From CAZJAT01 sp964544145 (GTDB taxonomy: Bacteria; Hydrothermota; 32-111): a stretch of DNA of 9,060 nucleotides. Below, piece by piece: positions 1 through 7,463 of the stretch. The position numbers and the translations under genes were made by a program. Numbering within the stretch: position 1 is the stretch's first letter; each line of letters begins with the position of its first letter. The notes beneath the pieces were generated by a model. The model did no database searches, was not told where the DNA came from, and worked only from the letters and a program-made list of their open reading frames with translations. The stretch lies in the NCBI GenBank assembly GCA_964544145.1, contig CAZJAT010000042.1, positions 1-9,060 on the forward strand. Direction: 5' to 3'.

Positions 1-570
1 TATAATATTAAATCATTCAAGGAAAAACCCAATCTTAAAGTTGCAAATTCCTACTTAAAAAGCGGAAATACATTATGGAATAGCGGTATATTTTTATGGA
101 GAACAAAGGATATTCTGATTGCTTTGAGTAAATATCTTCCTGAAATGTACAAGAATCTACAGGAATTTGAAAATCATATTAACACATCATCGGAAAGGGA
201 CGCACTTTTTAAACTGTACAATAGATGCAAAGCAATATCAATTGATTTTGGAGTTATGGAGCAGGCAGATAATATTGTTATTGTAAAAGCACATTTTTCC
301 TGGGATGATGTCGGGAACTGGAATGCGCTTGAGCGAAGCAGAGAAGCGGATAAAAATAATAATATATGTTCAGGTGAAGTTATTAATGTCAATTCAAGCA
401 ATAATATTGTATATTCAGAACAGGGAATTATTGCAACATTAGGCGTGGAAGACCTTGTTATAGTTCGTACAGATGATGCTACATTAGTATGCAATAAAAG
501 GGATACTGCTCAGATGAAGAAGCTCATAGAAAAGATAAATGAAAATAAAGAATTAAAAAAATATCTCTAA
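1..570 (+). CDS. manC: Mannose-1-phosphate guanylyltransferase, C-terminal part (5' end outside window)
   Basis: The reading frame is open from base 1 to the TAA at 568-570, giving the last 189 residues; the N-terminal half with the nucleotide-binding signature is off the window. The family makes GDP-mannose from mannose-1-phosphate and GTP in the cytoplasm, feeding polysaccharide and glycan synthesis. Visible family motifs are FKEKP (visible residues 6-10), SGNTLWNSGIFLW (21-33), SIDFGVMEQ (80-88) and FSWDDVGNW (99-107). The protein ends shortly after the left-handed helix-like tail, so it is the short form without a fused phosphomannose-isomerase cupin domain. The SPOR lipoprotein gene begins 11 bp downstream, so the two are probably co-transcribed. 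I am sure of the family; the exact sugar specificity rests on motif likeness only. Confidence 0.93.
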   Translation, partial: YNIKSFKEKPNLKVANSYLKSGNTLWNSGIFLWRTKDILIALSKYLPEMYKNLQEFENHINTSSERDALFKLYNRCKAISIDFGVMEQADNIVIVKAHFSWDDVGNWNALERSREADKNNNICSGEVINVNSSNNIVYSEQGIIATLGVEDLVIVRTDDATLVCNKRDTAQMKKLIEKINENKELKKYL

Positions 571-581
571 CGGGAGGTGTC

Positions 582-1013
582 ATGAAAAAAAGTATTATAG
601 TAATTCTTATGCTTGTACTTGTTCTGGCTCTGGTCGGATGTACAAAAAAGAAAGCTGAAGAAGTTATAAAACCGGAAAATGAGATGATGATTATCGAGGA
701 AGAACCGGATAATGAGCTTGAGATTATTGAAGAACCCATTATTGAAGATGAAATAATAATGGAAGAAGAACCGGTAATAAACATGAGTGAAGCTGAATAT
801 AAAGTTCAGCTGTTCGCTACCTATGATGAGATGAAAGCCAATAAGGTTGCGGATGAATTGAAACCCAAATTTACTGATGAGGTATATGTAGAATATATTG
901 CACCTTATTATAAGGTTAGGGTAGGACATTTCGCTACAAAAGAACAAGCAGAGATGGCTAGGAATATTGCACGAGAAAAGGGTTATGCTGATGCATTTAT
1001 AGTGCTCCCATGA
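582..1013 (+). CDS. SPOR-domain lipoprotein
   Basis: This 143-aa protein begins with a lipoprotein signal (charged MKK, hydrophobic core 4-18) and a lipobox LVGC that makes Cys20 the lipidated residue. Residues 24-66 form a very acidic linker with repeated II-E-E-(E)-P-type units (37-41, 48-52, 59-64). Residues 72-143 are a SPOR domain: YKVQLFATYDEM, then YYKVRVGHFATKEQAE and a final DAFIVLP strand. SPOR domains bind denuded peptidoglycan, typically at division sites, so a periplasmic wall-binding role is inferred. The start is fixed by GGGAGGTG (571-578) just before ATG. Its stop overlaps the next start as ATGA at 1010-1013, which suggests translational coupling to rdgB. No enzymatic domain is visible. 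Confidence 0.9.
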   Translation: MKKSIIVILMLVLVLALVGCTKKKAEEVIKPENEMMIIEEEPDNELEIIEEPIIEDEIIMEEEPVINMSEAEYKVQLFATYDEMKANKVADELKPKFTDEVYVEYIAPYYKVRVGHFATKEQAEMARNIAREKGYADAFIVLP

Positions 1014-1603
1014 AGCTGTTTTTTTCAACGCACAACCTTGACAAGAAGAAGGAAATAGAGTATATAATAAAAAGTAAATTTTCAGTTCTTTATATAGATG
1101 ATTATAAAAATTATCCTGAGATTGAGGAAACAGGACTAACATTAGAGGAAAATTCACTTCTAAAAGCGCGTGCCGGATTTAATTTCACAGGTTTAATGAG
1201 TTTTGCGGATGATACTGCTCTTGAAGTGGATTGTCTTAATGGAGACCCTGGTGTTTTTACAGCAAGATATGCAGGTGAGAATGCTTCATATGAGGATAAT
1301 TATAAAAAACTTCTGACTATGATGGAAGAAAAGAATTGCAAAGAACGAACAGCTCGATTTAGAACGATTGTGACAATCTCATTTAATAATAATGATTTTA
1401 AACAATTTGAGGGTATCTGTAATGGCTACATTGCGATGAAAGCTTCCGGTGATATGGGTTTTGGATATGACCCCGTATTTATTCCTGAAGGATACAGGAA
1501 AACATTTGCAGAATTGGAATCAGAAATCAAAAACAGTATTTCGCATAGAGCAGCTGCAGTGTCCGGATTTATTGATTTTCTGAATAATTATAACGGGGCG
1601 TAG
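1010..1603 (+). CDS. rdgB: Non-canonical purine NTP pyrophosphatase (RdgB/HAM1 family)
   Basis: The 197-aa product has the usual length of the family. These enzymes hydrolyse XTP, ITP and dITP to the monophosphate and pyrophosphate, keeping deaminated purines out of DNA and RNA. Motifs in order: STHNLDKKKE (6-15, substrate loop), EENSLLKAR with Lys52, FADDTALEVD with the acidic pair Asp67-Asp68, NGDPGVFTARYAGE (77-90), GDMGFGYDPVF (147-157) and SHRAAA (178-183). The ADDTAL form differs slightly from the commoner ADDSGL. The start overlaps the stop of the lipoprotein gene by 4 bp. Unusually, the 3' end (last 10 nt, including the TAG at 1601-1603) lies within the tRNA-Pro gene, so cutting out the tRNA at its 5' end would remove the stop codon from the mRNA. 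Confidence 0.95.
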   Translation: MKLFFSTHNLDKKKEIEYIIKSKFSVLYIDDYKNYPEIEETGLTLEENSLLKARAGFNFTGLMSFADDTALEVDCLNGDPGVFTARYAGENASYEDNYKKLLTMMEEKNCKERTARFRTIVTISFNNNDFKQFEGICNGYIAMKASGDMGFGYDPVFIPEGYRKTFAELESEIKNSISHRAAAVSGFIDFLNNYNGA

Positions 1604-1668
1604 CGCAGCCCGGTTAGCGCGCCTGCTTTGGGAGCAGGAAGCCGCAGGTTCAAATCCTGCCGCCCCGA
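1594..1668 (+). tRNA. tRNA-Pro (anticodon TGG)
   Basis: A full cloverleaf can be drawn. Acceptor CGGGGCG (1594-1600) pairs with CGCCCCG (1661-1667); the D arm is GCGC/GCGC (1603-1606/1617-1620). The anticodon stem CCTGC/GCAGG encloses loop TTTGGGA, giving TGG at 1629-1631. The T arm is GCAGG-TTCAAAT-CCTGC (1644-1660), and the discriminator is A1668. CCA is not encoded. The first 10 nt overlap the end of rdgB. Confidence 0.96.
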
Positions 1669-1671
1669 CAT

Positions 1672-1748
1672 GGTGAGTGTAGCTCAGTCGGTAGAGCACT
1701 GGATTGTGGTTCCAGTGGTCGTGGGTTCAAGTCCCATCACTCACCCCA
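1672..1748 (+). tRNA. tRNA-His (anticodon GTG), with G-1 and encoded CCA
   Basis: Acceptor GTGAGTG (1673-1679) pairs with CACTCAC (1738-1744). The extra G at 1672 faces C1745, the G-1:C73 pair diagnostic of tRNA-His. The anticodon stem CTGGA/TCCAG holds loop TTGTGGT, giving GTG. The T arm is GTGGG-TTCAAGT-CCCAT. C73 is followed by CCA at 1746-1748, unlike the other three tRNAs here. It starts 3 bp after tRNA-Pro. Confidence 0.96.
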
Positions 1749-1761
1749 TTTGAAATTAGAA

Positions 1762-1835
1762 GCGCCTGTAGCTCAGCTGGATAGAGCAACGGATTTCTAA
1801 TCCGTAGGTCACAGGTTCGAATCCTGTCAGGCGTA
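1762..1835 (+). tRNA. tRNA-Arg (anticodon TCT)
   Basis: Acceptor GCGCCTG (1762-1768) pairs with CAGGCGT (1828-1834), with one G-U at the end. The anticodon stem ACGGA/TCCGT encloses TTTCTAA, giving TCT, which reads AGA/AGG, the arginine codons most used by the genes here. The T arm is ACAGG-TTCGAAT-CCTGT. Discriminator A1835 is followed by TTT, so CCA is not encoded. Confidence 0.96.
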
Positions 1836-1848
1836 TTTAAATAATCAT

Positions 1849-1921
<73 letters not shown>

Positions 1922-1928
1922 TAAAATT

Positions 1929-1954
1929 AAGCAGGACAATAGTCCTGCTTTTTT
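1929..1954 (+). terminator. Rho-independent terminator of the manC-rdgB-tRNA transcript
   Basis: A perfect 9-bp stem AAGCAGGAC / GTCCTGCTT (1929-1937 / 1942-1950) with a 4-nt AATA loop runs into T residues to 1954. It lies directly after tRNA-Lys and is the natural end of the + strand transcript. Confidence 0.93.
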
Positions 1955-1960
1955 ATGACA

Positions 1961-1987
1961 CAGGGAATCGAAGAATGCGAAGCATTC
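1961..1987. repeat. Inverted copy of the tRNA-Lys T-arm followed by a tight hairpin, at the contig edge
   Basis: CAGGGAATCGAA (1961-1972) is the exact reverse complement of 1902-1913, the T loop and 3' T-stem strand of tRNA-Lys. It is followed by GAATGC-GAA-GCATTC (1973-1987), a perfect 6-bp hairpin with a GAA loop. The 100-N gap begins 15 bp later. It may be the edge of a dispersed repeat on which the assembly broke, but a chance 12-nt match is possible. Confidence 0.45.
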
Positions 1988-2002
1988 AATAAACGAAGTT
2001 TA

Positions 2003-2102
2003 NNNNNNNNNNNNNNNNNNNNNNNNNNNNNNNNNNNNNNNNNNNNNNNNNNNNNNNNNNNNNNNNNNNNNNNNNNNNNNNNNNNNNNNNNNNNNNNNNN
2101 NN
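2003..2102. other. Assembly gap (100 N)
   Basis: There are exactly 100 undetermined bases, the customary placeholder for a gap of unknown length. The 3' end of the CapA-like gene and any terminator for the leftward hutH-capA unit fall in it. Nothing should be concluded from distances or frames across it. Confidence 0.97.
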
Positions 2103-2995
2103 TGGTAGAATGATTTGATGAAACCTTTGTTCAATGAACCATCGCTGTTTAAATTAGCAATAAGAACAGGAGCATACCCGGCTATTTTCTGTGTATTGAT
2201 ATTTGTATATGTGATAAAATTACCCAGTGAATAAGCAATGAGACGATTATTGTATATCTCCATTGCGCGAGGTACATGCGGTCCATGTCCAATGACCAAA
2301 TCAGCTCCTGCATCAATGACTGCATGAGAAAATTTCACTATATTTCCACGGTTTTCATTGTAATAATACTCAGTTTTGTCTGCTGTATGCAATGTATCCT
2401 TGCTTTCCATTCCACCATGAAAAGTAACAATAATAATATCATATAGGCTGTCCAATTCCATAATGACCTGTCTGCTTTTATCCAAATCAAGCATATTATA
2501 CATTCCATGATAAATAGAAAATCCGACAATAGCCACATTACTGCCATTTACAGACATAGATGCAATCTCTCCTGTAAATCCGGTATACTGAATATTCACT
2601 TCATCCAATGTTTCTTTTGTTCTATTGACTCCCATAACACCGAAATCGCGTATATGATTATTGGCTAGATTCATAACATCAAATCCCGCATTCTTGAGAT
2701 TCAGCGCATATTTCTCAGGTGTTCTGAATGCATAAACCGTACTGCCATTTGTTTCTTTAACTGTTTCACCACTATCAAGGAGCGTAGATTCAAGGTTTCC
2801 CATTGTGATGTCAGCATTCTGCAATACCTCCATTGCATCCGCAAATAAAAATTGGCCATCATGTTCGGGCAGGATATTATTATTATATGTATTTGCCATC
2901 ATAATATCGCCAACCGCGGCAATGGTAATAATACTTTCTGCTGAGACAAATACAGCAAGACTGATTATCAAGATAATTAAGATTATTCTATTCAT
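2103..2995 (-). CDS. CapA/PgsA-type secreted protein, metallophosphoesterase fold (C-terminus lost in gap)
   Basis: 297 residues are visible before the gap. Residues 1-19 are a Sec signal peptide (hydrophobic IILIILIISLAVFV, then VSA at the predicted cut). The rest matches the PGA_cap family, a calcineurin-like phosphoesterase fold: GDIMM (29-33), NLEST (67-71), LANNHIRDFG (110-119), TFHGGME (191-197), GADLVIGHGPHV (230-241) and YSLGNFI (255-261). Family members include CapA/PgsA, needed for poly-gamma-glutamate capsule synthesis, but many homologues have no proven role, and no capB/capC partners are visible. It is probably periplasmic. The start lies 2 bp past the hutH stop, so it is probably co-transcribed and translationally coupled; the likely SD is GGAGA inside the hutH end, rather far from ATG. 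A TAA at 2000-2002 past the gap is in frame only if the gap is truly 100 nt. Confidence 0.9.
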
Positions 2996-2997
2996 TA

Positions 2998-4521
2998 TTA
3001 TCCGAGTTCTCCAACGGTTTTTTCCACTGCTTCAAGAATTTCGCATGATTGAACCAATGCCTTCATCTTTGTATGGTCAATATATAGTGGTCTATCAACA
3101 TCAAGAAATTCAACATGTTTTCTCACAATATCATGTGCTGTTTTTACTCCATCACCTGTTCTGTGTTCACGTATATCAAGTGCCTGAGCAGCGGCCATAA
3201 ATTCTATACCTAATATTCCATATGCATTGTCAAGAATTTGTCCATTTTTAATAACAGTATTCATACCCATTGAAACAAAATCCTCTTGGTCAGCTGCTGC
3301 GGGAATGGACATTACAGAAGCAGGTGTTGAGAGTATTCTCTGTTCAACGATTAATGTGTCAGCCGTATATTGAGAGAGCATCATGCCAGAGAACATACCG
3401 GCTCCTTTTGTCAAAAATGGGGGGAGACCGGTACTTAATGCGGGATTAAGCAGGCGGTTGAGACGCCTTTCAGATAGTACGCTAACCATTGTTATTGTAT
3501 ATCCTGCCATATCCATTGGCACTGAAATGGGAATACCCTGGAAATTGGCTCCCGATAATGCAAGATTTTCGTCAGGGAAGAATACAGGATTATCACCAAC
3601 TCCGTTTAATTCTATCTCAACCTGTGAGCGTGCATAAATAAGCGCATCATGAGCAGCTCCAATAATTTGAGGGGTTGATCTCATGGAATATGCATCTTGA
3701 ACCTTTGTCTTTATCTTCCCGGTAAGCAGATCGCTGCCCTTTACACATTTCAGTATTGCCTGTGAAGAACGCTGAGCGCCTTTAAATCCCCTGGCTCTGT
3801 GAATGCGTATGTCATATGGTCCCATATTGGCATTGAGTCCTTCAAGTGACATAGCAGCTGCAATTTCAGCCTGTTTCAGCCATCTGTTCATGTCATATAA
3901 ATGTATTGCACTGGTTGCTGTCATTAGATTGGAACCATTGATAGCGGCTAATCCATCCCTCGCGCTAAGCCCGGGAATTTCAATGTCTGCTTTCTTTAAT
4001 GCCTCTCTTCCAGTCATTTTTTCGCCATTATAATATGCAAAGCCCTCTCCCATAAGAAGCAATGCAATCTGTGACATTGGAGCAAGATCGCCGGAAGCGC
4101 CTACAGAACCCTTTTGGCATACAAATGGGGTAACGCCCTTATTGAGCATTTTGACATATGTCATTGGAATTTCAGGGCGGCATCCGGAATGTCCCTTAAT
4201 GAGCACATTGATTCTTCCAAGCATTGCACCTCTTATATGCTCAAGGGGTGCCGGGTCTCCGATGCCTGCAGCATGATTGTAAATAAGGTATTTCTGAAAT
4301 TCTTTCACCTGCTCATCATTGAGAATAACTTCAGAAAATTCACCTATACCTGTATTTATTCCATACATAATCTCATTATTATTTATTTTGTCTTCAACCA
4401 TTTTTCTGCATTTTTTTACTCTTTCCAATGCATCTGAATGAATCTCAACCTTTTCATTATGTCTTGCTACCTTTACAACATCCTCTATAGTGAGACTCTT
4501 TCCATCAAGAATAATTGTCAT
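2998..4521 (-). CDS. hutH: Histidine ammonia-lyase family protein (MIO-dependent aromatic amino acid lyase)
   Basis: The 507-aa product has the full family length. HutH converts histidine to urocanate and ammonia in the cytoplasm. The Ala142-Ser143-Gly144 triplet that cyclises to the MIO cofactor is in GSVGASGDLAP (138-148). Other active-site residues are Tyr53 in YGINTGIGEF, His83 in YNHAAGIG, Asn195 in INGSN, Tyr278 and Arg281 in AYSMRSTPQ, Phe327 in ANFQG and Glu413 in DQEDFVSMG. Numbering of the first half matches Pseudomonas HutH. The Glu in QED and His83 favour histidine, but Asn82, QEDF instead of QEDH, and NFQG instead of NFHG are not the textbook pattern, so another aromatic substrate remains possible. 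The start is ATG 4521, preceded by AAGGAG at 5 nt, rather than upstream ATG 4614. No hutU, hutI or hutG lies beside it. Confidence 0.9.
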   Translation of the reverse strand: MTIILDGKSLTIEDVVKVARHNEKVEIHSDALERVKKCRKMVEDKINNNEIMYGINTGIGEFSEVILNDEQVKEFQKYLIYNHAAGIGDPAPLEHIRGAMLGRINVLIKGHSGCRPEIPMTYVKMLNKGVTPFVCQKGSVGASGDLAPMSQIALLLMGEGFAYYNGEKMTGREALKKADIEIPGLSARDGLAAINGSNLMTATSAIHLYDMNRWLKQAEIAAAMSLEGLNANMGPYDIRIHRARGFKGAQRSSQAILKCVKGSDLLTGKIKTKVQDAYSMRSTPQIIGAAHDALIYARSQVEIELNGVGDNPVFFPDENLALSGANFQGIPISVPMDMAGYTITMVSVLSERRLNRLLNPALSTGLPPFLTKGAGMFSGMMLSQYTADTLIVEQRILSTPASVMSIPAAADQEDFVSMGMNTVIKNGQILDNAYGILGIEFMAAAQALDIREHRTGDGVKTAHDIVRKHVEFLDVDRPLYIDHTKMKALVQSCEILEAVEKTVGELG

Positions 4522-4558
4522 ATTTGCTCCTTTTTTATCCTGTATTTTTATATGAACT

Positions 4559-4587
4559 ATTATTATATTGAATCTATGATATGTCAA
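4559..4587 (-). promoter_or_regulatory. Sigma-70 type promoter for hutH-capA
   Basis: Read on the - strand, TTGACA (4587-4582) is followed by a 17-bp spacer and AATAAT (4564-4559), which matches the -10 consensus at five of six positions. A start near 4552 would give a leader of about 30 nt that contains the AAGGAG of hutH. Confidence 0.6.
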
Positions 4588-4624
4588 GTGAAAGAGAACA
4601 TAAAATGCAATCAATTTTCGGTTC

Positions 4625-4653
4625 TTGTATGATGCTGATTTATCTGATATATT
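4625..4653 (+). promoter_or_regulatory. Possible promoter for the tricorn-like protease gene
   Basis: TATATT (4648-4653) lies 17 bp after TTGTAT (4625-4630). The -10 is good but the -35 is weak. It lies 25 bp before the GTG start, with the SD AGGAGG (4668-4673) in between. It is the best candidate in the 156-bp divergent region between hutH and this gene. Confidence 0.4.
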
Positions 4654-4677
4654 ATTTTTATCACAATAGGAGGAAGA

Positions 4678-7401
4678 GTGAAAAGGTATTATATTATTAT
4701 TGCCGCAATCGCAATTTCTTTTGCATTAAATGCAAATATGCTCACATCACCTAAAATCTCTCCGGATGGAACATATATATTATTCAATTTCAATGATGAT
4801 ATATATAAAGTTGATATTAATGGAGGGAATGCATATCAGCTCACGGTAAATCCCGGATATGATGGTCATCCGATACTAAGTGATGATGGCAGATATATGG
4901 CATTCACCAGTGATAGAAATGGTATTGAAAGAAAGATATTCATAATAGATTTACAGGATAATACTGTTAATCAACTGACATTTGGAAGGTCTTATGATTA
5001 TCCTATGTTTTTTGATGGTAATGAACTAATATTTCAGTCAGCATATAGAATATTTGGAACATATATGTTTTCCGTAGATATCATGGGTGGTATACCTAAA
5101 CTTTATTATTATGGTCCCAGTGTTGCAATGTCAAAATCGGACAGTATGGCAGTGTATATGTATGGAAAAATAAGCTCATACAGATTCAAATACAAAGGTT
5201 CGGCTGATTATGATTTGTATTTAAAGAACTTAAATTCAGACAAACCTGCTGAAAAATTAACAGACAATGATTATCAGGAGATATTCCCGACCATTATAGG
5301 TGACAATATATATTTCCTTTCAGCAGAAAAAGGTATTTACAATATAAAAGTAAAAAATATTGTAACACAGGATGAAGATTGGATAACTGATGAAAATGAA
5401 AACATTAATTCATTTTTTATATCTGCAAATGAAGATATTATTGTTTATGAAAAGGGTTTTTCTCTCTATAAGTTGAACAGAAGCATGCAAAAAACAGAAA
5501 TGCTTGATATTAATATTTTACCAGACAGGGTGAATCCTGCAGAATTCCCGACTACAGTAAATAAGGTAAGTAATTTTGCAATTTCATTGAGTAATGATTC
5601 ATTGATGATAATCAATTCCTATGGAGAATTATTCTGCTATTATCCTGAAATATACAGTGAAAACCTTACCAATATACCTTCATGGGANNNNNNNNNNNNN
5701 NNNNNNNNNNNNNNNNNNNNNNNNNNNNNNNNNNNNNNNNNNNNNNNNNNNNNNNNNNNNNNNNNNNNNNNNNNNNNNNNNNNNNNNGGATTTTCAATGA
5801 AGCCGATTATGTTTTCAGAGGATTGCACAAAACTCTATTTTACATATTCAACCAATATTGAGCGCATGGAGTATTATACGGATTTATACTGTATGGAACT
5901 TGTGAAACCCAATACTGAATACAAACAATTGAGTGTGAAATCGGAACAGAAAAAGGATGATATTGAAATTGATTATAATGATATTCACAAGAGAATTAAA
6001 AAAATAGGAGAAGAGAATAATATATCAATAGCTTTAGGTTCACCCAATAGAGATTATATTATTCTTATTCAGAACTATAATAATAAGAATAAATTTTATA
6101 AGATTAATACATTACAGGAAAAAGGTGTTTTCAATTATGAACCGGAATTTTTGTTTGAAACAGAAAAGATCAGCAGTGCAGATATAAGTCCATCAGGCAA
6201 GCAATTGTTTTATATTGTCTCTGACAAATTATACAGTGCATCATTGGGCTCACCCCCAGTGCCGGTTAATTTCTCTGCAGAAATCAAAGTTGACAACAAA
6301 GAACGTTATAGAGAACTCTTTGATGAGGCATGGCTTGTACTGAATGATTATTTCTATGACAAGGACTTTCACGGCAGTGATTGGAATGAAATAAAAGAAA
6401 AGTACTCTCCTTATGTAGATGATGCTGAGAATTTTGGAGATTTATCTGATATTGTTTACCGTATGTTCGGCGAACTCAATGCATCCCATTTAGGTTTTAG
6501 AGAAAACAATGGTTCAAAACTGTCATACGGTGATCTGGGAATTGAGTATGAAGAAGATAATGGATACCCGAGAATTACTTATATATTCAGTGGCGGTGCA
6601 ATGGACAAATCAGATATCAATGTTAAAACAGGTGATTACATAATCAGTATTGATGGGAATGACCTGAAAAACAGGGATATGGCTGAGTTTCTTTTAAATA
6701 AAACGGGAAAGAAAGTCAGTATCGGTTTGTCAGATAAGCCGGGGATTAAAGAAACACTTGTAACCGTCATTCCAGCAGATATGTGGGACTCATATTATAG
6801 AATGTATGACAGATGGGTTGAAAGAAGAGCTTTTATAACGGATTCTGTCAGTAATGGTACAATCGGATATATTCATATTCAATCAATGGGTAATAGAGAT
6901 TTCTGGAAATTCCAAGATAAGATATTGTATGAGAATGCAGACAAGGATGCATTAGTGCTTGATATCAGAAACAATGGGGGAGGATTTTCTTACGATTATT
7001 ATATAACCCTATTTTCAAGACAAGCACATCTCTATAAATATGGCAGATATGATGATGTTAAACAGACAACGCCTTTGCTTAGATGGAATAAACCTGTAAT
7101 CATGCTGATAAATGAAGCATCATTCAGTAATGCTGAGATGTTCCCGCATGTATTTAAGAGTATGGGAATAGGTAAGGTGGTTGGAATGCCGACAGCAGGC
7201 GGCGTTATAGGAACATATAATACTAGATTATTTGATGGTACATTTTACCGAATACCTGCATTAGGCGTTTATTCATATGAGGGAGTTAATCTTGAGAATA
7301 ATCCGACAGAACCGGACATCTTTATTGATAATGCGCCCGAAGATTATAGAGATGACTCTGATTCACAGCTTATTAGAGCTATAGAGGAATTGATGAAGTA
7401 G
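4678..7401 (+). CDS. Secreted tricorn-like S41 protease (beta-propeller, PDZ, S41 core), interrupted by an assembly gap
   Basis: The start is GTG, 4 nt after AGGAGG (4668-4673); the next ATG (4738) would cut off the signal peptide at residues 1-19 (ending ALNA). Residues 25 to about 530 are PD40/WD40-like propeller blades (SPKISPDGTYILF, LSDDGRYMAFTSDR). Residues 543-610 resemble the tricorn C1 helical domain, about 617-700 a PDZ domain (GDYIISIDGNDL), and about 719-900 the S41 core with LDIRNNGGG. A tricorn-type catalytic set is visible: Ser603-His604 (NASHLGF), nucleophile Ser817 (EASFSNAEMF) and Glu873 (LENNPTEPD). Numbers after residue 336 assume the 100-N gap has its true length; the frame does resume correctly. 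Archaeal tricorn is cytoplasmic and degrades peptides; the signal peptide here implies the periplasm. The substrate is unknown. Typical members exceed 1000 aa, so the gap may hide more sequence. Confidence 0.92.
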   Translation: MKRYYIIIAAIAISFALNANMLTSPKISPDGTYILFNFNDDIYKVDINGGNAYQLTVNPGYDGHPILSDDGRYMAFTSDRNGIERKIFIIDLQDNTVNQLTFGRSYDYPMFFDGNELIFQSAYRIFGTYMFSVDIMGGIPKLYYYGPSVAMSKSDSMAVYMYGKISSYRFKYKGSADYDLYLKNLNSDKPAEKLTDNDYQEIFPTIIGDNIYFLSAEKGIYNIKVKNIVTQDEDWITDENENINSFFISANEDIIVYEKGFSLYKLNRSMQKTEMLDINILPDRVNPAEFPTTVNKVSNFAISLSNDSLMIINSYGELFCYYPEIYSENLTNIPSWXXXXXXXXXXXXXXXXXXXXXXXXXXXXXXXXXXGFSMKPIMFSEDCTKLYFTYSTNIERMEYYTDLYCMELVKPNTEYKQLSVKSEQKKDDIEIDYNDIHKRIKKIGEENNISIALGSPNRDYIILIQNYNNKNKFYKINTLQEKGVFNYEPEFLFETEKISSADISPSGKQLFYIVSDKLYSASLGSPPVPVNFSAEIKVDNKERYRELFDEAWLVLNDYFYDKDFHGSDWNEIKEKYSPYVDDAENFGDLSDIVYRMFGELNASHLGFRENNGSKLSYGDLGIEYEEDNGYPRITYIFSGGAMDKSDINVKTGDYIISIDGNDLKNRDMAEFLLNKTGKKVSIGLSDKPGIKETLVTVIPADMWDSYYRMYDRWVERRAFITDSVSNGTIGYIHIQSMGNRDFWKFQDKILYENADKDALVLDIRNNGGGFSYDYYITLFSRQAHLYKYGRYDDVKQTTPLLRWNKPVIMLINEASFSNAEMFPHVFKSMGIGKVVGMPTAGGVIGTYNTRLFDGTFYRIPALGVYSYEGVNLENNPTEPDIFIDNAPEDYRDDSDSQLIRAIEELMK
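5688..5787. other. Assembly gap (100 N) inside the protease gene
   Basis: 100 undetermined bases fall in the propeller-coding part. The frame is 2 nt into a codon on entry and at a codon start on exit, so the placeholder length happens to keep the frame. True length is unknown and propeller blades may be missing. Confidence 0.97.
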
Positions 7402-7439
7402 ATAAACATATCTTGACCGGAGATTAATTGATAAGAAGA

Positions 7440-7463
7440 GCAGATAATATCAGCGTTTTTTTT
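7440..7463 (+). terminator. Possible weak terminator of the protease gene
   Basis: GCAGAT-AAT-ATCAGC (7440-7454) forms a short stem with one A-A mismatch, then G and eight T. It overlaps the last codons of the convergent DUF3795 gene. The stem is weak and no other terminator is visible between the two convergent genes. Confidence 0.3.

Noticed and set aside
567..1157. 196-codon open frame on the - strand
   Set aside because: It lies over the SPOR lipoprotein and rdgB, both with clear family motifs and ribosome sites; its translation is low-complexity Phe/Ile/Tyr-rich, as expected from the antisense of an acidic repeat.
1955..1990. A fifth tRNA gene on the - strand
   Set aside because: Only the T-loop and one T-stem strand match; the pairing strand, anticodon arm and acceptor are absent.
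2000..2002. TAA as the stop codon of the CapA-like gene beyond the gap
   Set aside because: It is in frame only if the gap is exactly 100 nt; 100 N is a placeholder, so the gene is given as truncated at 2103.
4522..4614. Upstream in-frame ATG extending hutH by 31 residues
   Set aside because: The extension has no ribosome site, would cover the promoter, and is not part of the family; ATG 4521 has AAGGAG at 5 nt and gives the canonical numbering of Ser143.
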